From contig QHXZ01000030.1 of assembly GCA_003223165.1 (NCBI GenBank), forward strand, positions 1 through 38,755: a stretch of DNA of 38,755 nucleotides, in the 5' to 3' direction. Below are positions 33,626 through 38,755 of this stretch, piece after piece (position 1 is the stretch's first letter; each line of letters opens with the position of its first letter). This DNA is from Acidobacteriota bacterium (GTDB taxonomy: Bacteria; Acidobacteriota; Polarisedimenticolia; Gp22-AA2). A model generated the notes under the pieces. That model saw only the letters and a list, made by a program, of their open reading frames with translations, was not told the DNA's origin and ran no database searches. A program made the translations under genes and the position numbers.

Positions 33626-35842
33626 ATGGACCCGCTCCTCGATCCGCTCAACCCGCCGCAGCGCGAGGCGGTGCTGCACACGGAGGGGCCGCTCCTCATC
33701 GTCGCCGGCGCCGGCTCGGGCAAGACCCGCGTCATCGTGCACCGCCTGGCCTTCATCCTGAAGCAGGGCCTGGCGCCGCCGCAGGAGGTGGCGGCGGTCA
33801 CCTTCACCAACAAGGCCGCGGGAGAGATGAAGGAGAGGGTCGACGCCCTGGTCGGGGCGCACCATGGCGGGGCGCAGGTCTCGACCTTCCACTCCTGGTG
33901 CCTGCGGCTGCTGCGCCGCCACGCCGGGCGGGTCGGCTACAGGGACGGCTTCGTGGTCTACGACGATGCCGACCAGACGGCGCTTCTCAAGGACTGCCTC
34001 GCCGAGCTGCAGATCGACGACCGCTCCTTCCCGCCGCGCCTGTTCCGGCGCCTCATCAGCGACGCCAAGAACCGCGGCCTCGACGCGGCCGGCCTCGAGG
34101 CGCTCAAGGAGGGCTTCCAGGACGAGCAGGCGGCGAAGGTCTACGCGCTTTACCAGGATCGGCTGAAGGCCTGCAACGCCATGGACTTCGACGACCTGAT
34201 CGGCCAGGTCCTGGCGCTCTTCGACGGGCATCCCGATCTGGCGCGCGAGGTGGCGGCGCGGGTGCGCTACCTGATGGTGGACGAGTACCAGGACACCAAC
34301 CCGCCGCAGTACCGTCTGATCCGGGCCCTGGCCGCGGTGCACGGCAACATCTGCGCGGTCGGCGACCCGGACCAGTCGATCTACCGCTTCCGGTTCGCCG
34401 ACATCCGCAACATCCTCTCCTTCGAGAGGGACTTCCCGGGGACGCGCACCATCAAGCTGGAGCAGAACTACCGCTCGACCGGGAACATCCGCGAAGCGGC
34501 CTCCGCGGTGGTGCGCCGCAATCGCGGCCGGATCGACAAGGATCTCTGGTGCGACGCCCCCGCGGGGGATCCGATCGAGGTGCTGACCGCCATCGACGAC
34601 CGGCACGAGGCCGACCTCGTGGTGCGGCGGGTCCAGGACCTGCGCCGGCGCGACCGCGAGCTGGACGCCATCGCCGTGCTGTACCGCACCAACGCCCAAT
34701 CGCGCTCGCTCGAGGAGGCGCTGGTGCGCGCCGGGCTGCCGTACATCGTGGTCGGCGGCACGCGCTTCTACGACCGCCGGGAGATCAAGGACCTGGTCGC
34801 CTACCTGCGGGCCATCGTGAACCCGCGGGACGAGGTCAGCCTGCGGCGCATCGTGAACACGCCGCCGCGGGACCTGGGCCGCGCCACGCTCGACACGGTG
34901 CAGGACGTGGCCCGCAAGGATGGCTCGACGCTCGAGACGGCGATGCGCAAGACGCTCGACCTGGGTCTCGTGGCCGGGCGCGCCTCCAAGGCGCTGGCGG
35001 GCTTCCTCGACCTGATGGCCGACCTGCGGCGCGAGGCGGCCGGGCTGCCCCCCGGCAGGCTGCTGGCCGCCGTGGTGGAGCGCACCGGCTTCGAGGCCTA
35101 CCTCGAGAGGACGTCCCCCGGCGACGCCACGGCCCGCGTCGAGAACCTCCAGGAATTGGGGAACGCGGTCGCCGCCTTCGACGGCCTCGAGGGAGGGCTG
35201 CAGGCGTTTCTCGATCGCACGGCGCTCCTGTCCGAGAGCGAGAACGTGCAGGGGACGTCCGGAGTGCGCCTGATGACCCTGCACGCCGCCAAGGGACTGG
35301 AGTTCCCGGTGGTCTTCATCACCGGGCTCGAGGAGGACCTCTTCCCGCACGCGCGCTCGGGCGAGGAGCACGACGATATCGAGGAGGAGCGTCGCCTGTT
35401 CTACGTCGGCATGACGCGCGCGCGCGAGCGGCTGATCCTCAGCCGCGCGCTGGCGCGGCGCCTGTTCGGCGAGCCGCGCTCCGCCGAGCCTTCGCGCTTC
35501 CTGCACGAGGTGCCCGCGCACCTGGTGCGCGAGGCGATCGGCGACGATCCGTACGGGGCGCGGTTGCGCGTCGCCGCCGAGGCCCTTGCCGCTCGCGGCG
35601 GCCGGGGCCCCGCCTCCGGACTCGGCCGGCGCGTGGAGGCGATCGCCGCCGATCTCCCCGACGACGCGCCGCCGGCCGCCGGGCCCTACACGCTGGGGTG
35701 CAAGGTGCACCATCCCGAGTACGGGGTCGGCACGGTCATCGGCGTGGAAGGAAGCGGCGACAAGCTCAAGCTCACCGTGTCCTTCTCGATCTACGGCTCG
35801 AAGAAGTTCCTGCCGCGCTACGCCAGGCTGGAGAGGATCTGA
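33626..35842 (+). CDS. uvrD: UvrD/PcrA-type ATP-dependent DNA helicase
   Basis: A 738-residue superfamily 1 3'-5' helicase for nucleotide excision repair, mismatch repair and clearing of recombination intermediates. It has Walker A GAGSGKTR (residues 28-35), TFTNKAAGEM, STFHSWCLRLLRRH, VDEYQDTN (about 219-226), GDPDQSIYRFRFADI, EQNYRST, LMTLHAAKGLEFPVVF, and VGMTRARERL near 600. The C-terminal GCKVHHPEYGVGTVIGV region is the Tudor-like domain of PcrA that contacts RNA polymerase. Length is typical. The start ATG 33626 is almost at the predicted transcript start. No nearby repair partner other than this gene was seen; the other repair helicase in the window is at 16599-19634. Confidence 0.96.
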   Translation: MDPLLDPLNPPQREAVLHTEGPLLIVAGAGSGKTRVIVHRLAFILKQGLAPPQEVAAVTFTNKAAGEMKERVDALVGAHHGGAQVSTFHSWCLRLLRRHAGRVGYRDGFVVYDDADQTALLKDCLAELQIDDRSFPPRLFRRLISDAKNRGLDAAGLEALKEGFQDEQAAKVYALYQDRLKACNAMDFDDLIGQVLALFDGHPDLAREVAARVRYLMVDEYQDTNPPQYRLIRALAAVHGNICAVGDPDQSIYRFRFADIRNILSFERDFPGTRTIKLEQNYRSTGNIREAASAVVRRNRGRIDKDLWCDAPAGDPIEVLTAIDDRHEADLVVRRVQDLRRRDRELDAIAVLYRTNAQSRSLEEALVRAGLPYIVVGGTRFYDRREIKDLVAYLRAIVNPRDEVSLRRIVNTPPRDLGRATLDTVQDVARKDGSTLETAMRKTLDLGLVAGRASKALAGFLDLMADLRREAAGLPPGRLLAAVVERTGFEAYLERTSPGDATARVENLQELGNAVAAFDGLEGGLQAFLDRTALLSESENVQGTSGVRLMTLHAAKGLEFPVVFITGLEEDLFPHARSGEEHDDIEEERRLFYVGMTRARERLILSRALARRLFGEPRSAEPSRFLHEVPAHLVREAIGDDPYGARLRVAAEALAARGGRGPASGLGRRVEAIAADLPDDAPPAAGPYTLGCKVHHPEYGVGTVIGVEGSGDKLKLTVSFSIYGSKKFLPRYARLERI

Positions 35843-35876
35843 GACTCGGATGCAGCGCCATCCTCCGGAGGTCGGC

Positions 35877-35905
35877 TGGACTTCGGGGCGGGATGGCACC
35901 ACAAT
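35877..35905 (+). promoter_or_regulatory. Weak promoter candidate for the TPR/TonB-like pair
   Basis: TGGACT (35877-35882), 17-bp spacer, CACAAT (35900-35905), both 4 of 6. It lies in the 103-bp gap after uvrD. Confidence 0.25.
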
Positions 35906-35945
35906 AGCGTCCTGCGCGACCCGCTCGTCCGATCGTCGGGGACCG

Positions 35946-37439
35946 ATGCCGCCGATGACACCTCGCTTGTCCCGCCGTCGATCGCACCTCGCCCTGGCGG
36001 CGTGGTGCGCCGCTCTCGTACTCTGCGCGGGCCCGGCCCGCGATCTCGCCGCCGGCCCGCCCGCCGCGGGCCAGCGCTCGACCATGGAGCTGCTGCAGGC
36101 GGGGATCGCGGCGATCTGGGACGCGAACTACCCGCGCGCCGCCGCGCGCTTCCGCGAAGCGCTCGCGATCGACCCGCGTCTGGCCCCCGCCCACCTCGGG
36201 CTGGGTCTGGCCGCGCTCGGGGAACACGATCGCAAGGGGGCCGCCGGCGCCCTCCGGGAGGCGCTCGATCTCTCGGGGGGATCCCCGGAGGCCCGCTATG
36301 CCCTGGGCGTGATGCACTTCGTGTTCGGCGAGAACCGCGCCGCCGAGGACGATCTGAAGGCGGCGGCCGCCGCCGACCGTCTGTTCGTCGAGGCGCGCTA
36401 CGCCCTCGGGATCGTCGCCGCGGTGCGCGGCGATCTCGGCGCGGCGACGGCCGCCCTGCGCGAAGCCATCCGCCTCGACGCGTCGAACGCCCTGTCGCAC
36501 TATCAGCTCGGCGCGATCCTGGCGGCGTCGGGCGACCTCGACGGCGGGCTTGCGGAGCTCGGCCAGGCCCTGGCCGCCGATCCGACCATCCTCGACGCGC
36601 GGCCCGAGGACCCGGTCGGCTTCGCGGTGCGCGCCGTGCAAGGAACGCCCGCCAGGGCGGCGGGCCCGCCCATTCCGCTGCCCGTGCCGCGCCCGTCGGT
36701 CTCCTGGCCGCGTCCCGCCGGACCCGCCGTTTCCACCGCCGCGCCCGGGGCGATTCCCCCCTGGTTCCTCTACTACCAGATGGCCCTCTTCCTGGCCGAC
36801 GCGCAGCAATGGCGCGCTTCCGTGGACATGCTCGAGCGCGCGCTGACCATCAAGGACCGCTCCGAGGTCCAGGCCGTGGTCGCCGACCGGCTGGTGGATT
36901 ACTCGCCCCATCTGCACCTGGCCGAGTCGTACCACCGCCTGGGCAACTACCGCGAGGCCTTCCTGCACCTCGGCATCGCCAAGAACGAAGGGAACGTGCC
37001 GCCCGATGCCTTGCGCGCCCTCGAAGTCCTGCTGCAGAAGGACCGGCTGCGGCCGACGATCCTCCTGCAGCCGCTCCCCGATCGCACCTCCGAGGAGACG
37101 CTCACCGTGCGCGGCGTGATCCTGTCCGAGGAGCCGGTGCCGCGGGTGGAGATCGGCGGCCGGGACGCGATCCTGCGTCCGGCGACCAGCGCGGAGGTCA
37201 GCGCCCTCCTGCCCGAGGGCGGCTCGGCGGGGCCGCGCGACACGACGCAGTCCATCCACTTCGAGCTGCCGGGGTACCGCCTGGCCTCCCTCGGCGCCAA
37301 CCTGATCCGCATCCGGCCACGGTTCAGGAACCCGGCCCGCGAGGGCGATCTGATCGAGGTGCTGGTCGTGCGCCTGCCGCGGGGCGCGCGCGGCGCGGCG
37401 CCCCCCGGCGACGCCGGCGGCGCGAAGGGGCCGTCGTGA
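35946..37439 (+). CDS. Exported TPR-repeat protein
   Basis: A 497-residue protein from ATG 35946 (a second ATG lies at 35955). The N-terminus (RRRSHLALAAWCAALVLCAGPARDLAAG) is a Sec signal peptide, so it is probably periplasmic. At least four TPR-like helical pairs follow between residues 45 and 220, for example IWDANYPRAAARFREALAID and YALGIVAAVRGDLGAATAALREA. A Pro-rich linker (about 230-265) leads to another TPR pair (PPWFLYYQMALFLADAQQW and onward), then a C-terminal beta-rich part (TVRGVILSEEPVPRVEIGGRDA). The TGA overlaps the GTG of the TonB-like gene (GTGA), so the two are co-translated. The C-terminal domain is not recognised. Confidence 0.78.
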   Translation: MPPMTPRLSRRRSHLALAAWCAALVLCAGPARDLAAGPPAAGQRSTMELLQAGIAAIWDANYPRAAARFREALAIDPRLAPAHLGLGLAALGEHDRKGAAGALREALDLSGGSPEARYALGVMHFVFGENRAAEDDLKAAAAADRLFVEARYALGIVAAVRGDLGAATAALREAIRLDASNALSHYQLGAILAASGDLDGGLAELGQALAADPTILDARPEDPVGFAVRAVQGTPARAAGPPIPLPVPRPSVSWPRPAGPAVSTAAPGAIPPWFLYYQMALFLADAQQWRASVDMLERALTIKDRSEVQAVVADRLVDYSPHLHLAESYHRLGNYREAFLHLGIAKNEGNVPPDALRALEVLLQKDRLRPTILLQPLPDRTSEETLTVRGVILSEEPVPRVEIGGRDAILRPATSAEVSALLPEGGSAGPRDTTQSIHFELPGYRLASLGANLIRIRPRFRNPAREGDLIEVLVVRLPRGARGAAPPGDAGGAKGPS

Positions 37440-38518
37440 ACGGGGCGCGCAGCGCCAGCGCCCCCGCCTTCGCGTCGGCGATCCTCGCCACCGGAGCCGG
37501 CGGGACCCTGCGGCCGCGGCGGCTGGGGACGACGATCGGCGTGTCGATCCTCCTGCACACGGCGGCGGCCGGCGGCCTCGTCCTGCTCTCGCTGCTCACC
37601 GTCGAGCCGGTTCCCGAACCGCCGATCCTGATCCGCTTCCTGGCCGCGGCGCCGCCCGCGCCGCGCCTGGTGCCGCTGCGCGAGACGCGCGATCTGCCCC
37701 AGCCACCTCCCCCGAGAGCGCGACCGCTCCCTCCGCCGGCAGCCGCCCTCCCCGCCCTGCGCCTGACGCCGATCGAGAGGCCGCGGCCCGAGCCACCGCC
37801 GCTCAAGGCCGAGGCTCTCGATCTGCCCCGGAGCGGCGCCGACCCCGGCCCCGCGATCACGCTGCGCGACTCGGCGCCGCCGCGCCCGCGCCCGGCGCTG
37901 CCGGCGCTCGGGCGGCTCGCCGCCGGGACCACCCTGTCGTCCGGGAGCGAGGAACCCGACCTCGTCTTCCTCGTGCCGGGGAAGGCCCGGCCGCAGGGCC
38001 CGGGCGGCGGGATCGCCGGGCGCGGAGACGGGCTCCCCGCGCTGCCGGGCGCCGAGGCCTCGCCGGGCGGTGGCGGCGGCCGCCGCGGCGGCGGCCCGGG
38101 AGGCGACGCGCGCGGCCTCGAGACCGAAGCCCCGATCGCGGACACCGGCCTGGGATCGTTCCTCGGCCGCAAGTACGGCGCCACCCTGGTCGAGGCGGCG
38201 CGCCTGGGACAGCGGACCAGCGACGGGGCCCGCTACAACCTCCTGGTCCCGATGCTGAGCGAGGCGTACAGGCGCATCGGCTTCCGCGGCGCCTGGAGGG
38301 GCGCGGACGGCGACACGGTCCAGAGCGCGCAGGTCAGCGCGGGCGAAGTCGCCATCCGCTACCGCGACGGCACGCTGCACGTGGTGGTGCCGACCGGCGA
38401 CGGGCTGGTGGCCCTGTACGTCTCCACCGAGCAGGCGAAGGGCGCCGAACGCAGCAAGGTGGGCGAGGCCGAGCGCGCCCTCGCCGCGCTGCGGCGGCTG
38501 GCCGAGGGGAGGACCTAG
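37436..38518 (+). CDS. TonB-like proline-rich membrane-anchored protein
   Basis: A 360-residue protein from GTG 37436. Residues about 32-56 form a membrane anchor (GTTIGVSILLHTAAAGGLVLL). A long periplasmic Pro-rich stretch follows (PQPPPPRARPLPPPA, ERPRPEPPPLKAEAL), as in TonB-type energy transducers. A Gly-rich part (about 195-225) leads to a small C-terminal domain (YNLLVPMLSEAYRRIGFRGAW, VAIRYRDGTLHVVV). This C-terminal part does not carry the usual TonB domain signature, so transduction to outer-membrane receptors is only a guess. It is translationally coupled to the TPR protein and is followed within 4 bp by another secreted protein. Confidence 0.7.
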   Translation: MNGARSASAPAFASAILATGAGGTLRPRRLGTTIGVSILLHTAAAGGLVLLSLLTVEPVPEPPILIRFLAAAPPAPRLVPLRETRDLPQPPPPRARPLPPPAAALPALRLTPIERPRPEPPPLKAEALDLPRSGADPGPAITLRDSAPPRPRPALPALGRLAAGTTLSSGSEEPDLVFLVPGKARPQGPGGGIAGRGDGLPALPGAEASPGGGGGRRGGGPGGDARGLETEAPIADTGLGSFLGRKYGATLVEAARLGQRTSDGARYNLLVPMLSEAYRRIGFRGAWRGADGDTVQSAQVSAGEVAIRYRDGTLHVVVPTGDGLVALYVSTEQAKGAERSKVGEAERALAALRRLAEGRT

Positions 38519-38521
38519 ACG

Positions 38522-38755
38522 ATGGCGGGGCGAGGGATGATCCGGATCGCGGCGCTGCTCCTCCTGGTCCTCGCCGCGGTGCCGCCTGGGGCCCTGGCGG
38601 CGGCCCCGAAGCCGCCGAAGAAACCGGCGCCCCCCAAGGCCGCGCCGAAGACTGCGCCCAAGATCGCGCCGAAGGAAGAGGTGCGCCCCGAGGGCCCGGC
38701 CGGCGACGAGACCGCCGACCTGGCCTCCCTGCGCAGCGACGCCATCGCCGCCTAC
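38522..38755 (+). CDS. Secreted protein, 3' end missing
   Basis: About 78 residues are visible, from ATG 38522, three bases after the TonB-like gene, to the window edge. Residues 1-27 are a signal peptide (MAGRGMIRIAALLLLVLAAVP). The mature start is Lys/Pro/Ala-rich (KPPKKPAPPKAAPKTAPK), a linker-like region. The rest is outside the window, so no family can be named. It probably belongs to the same exported set as the two genes before it. Confidence 0.55.
   Translation, partial: MAGRGMIRIAALLLLVLAAVPPGALAAAPKPPKKPAPPKAAPKTAPKIAPKEEVRPEGPAGDETADLASLRSDAIAAY

Overview
The window is GC-rich, densely packed bacterial chromosome (I estimate about 70% GC by eye). It holds no rRNA, tRNA, CRISPR array, phage or IS gene that I could recognise. 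The genes are mostly housekeeping: GatCA, PurD, PurE, MtaB, HU, FolD, CoaE, PanB, PanC, FolK, GlmU, GlmS and UvrD. Between them are secreted or TPR proteins of unknown role and a carboxypeptidase-regulatory-like/outer-membrane-type protein. Together with the sigma70-like promoters and Shine-Dalgarno sites this suggests an uncultured Gram-negative lineage, perhaps Acidobacteriota or a relative. That placement is an impression; no phylogenetic marker was analysed.

Layout. 1-1965 (minus): a truncated outer-membrane-type protein and a secreted unknown. 2036-6332 (plus): gatC, gatA and a LysM/N-acetylmuramoyl-L-alanine amidase gene carrying a 606-bp in-frame tandem duplication and an in-frame TAG. 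6468-10232 (plus): a 1,254-aa iron-sulfur flavoprotein fusing GltD/NfnB-like and PyrK/NfnA-like modules. 10177-11877 (minus): a DUF885-type metallopeptidase. 12149-15729 (plus): purD, a small Cys-motif protein, purE, and an mtaB that has lost a cluster cysteine. 15739-16465 (minus): a small helical protein and HU. 16599-22294 (minus): a translationally coupled set of thiolase, unknown membrane protein, 3-hydroxyacyl-CoA dehydrogenase and a helicase-exonuclease fusion. 22585-25178 (plus): a 72-aa protein, a secreted unknown, folD and coaE. 25195-28283 (minus): folK, a deoxynucleoside kinase, panB and panC. 28547-32972 (plus): a TPR protein, glmU and glmS. 32959-33522 (minus): a secreted unknown. 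33626-38755 (plus): uvrD/pcrA, a TPR protein, a TonB-like proline-rich protein and a truncated secreted protein.

How the genes work together. purD and purE belong to purine synthesis; folD and folK to folate/one-carbon metabolism; panB, panC and coaE to pantothenate/CoA; thiolase and Hbd to C4 acyl-CoA chemistry; glmU and glmS to UDP-GlcNAc and the cell wall. The two notable multidomain proteins are the single-chain MrfA-like helicase plus MrfB-like exonuclease (16599-19634) and the long GltD-PyrK flavoprotein (6468-10232).

Three structural anomalies lie within about 11 kb: the 606-bp duplication, the amidase stop with a missing segment, and the mtaB internal deletion. They are either real recent lesions or assembly errors and need read-level checking before biological use. 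Promoter, operator and start-site calls were made by eye and carry modest confidence.
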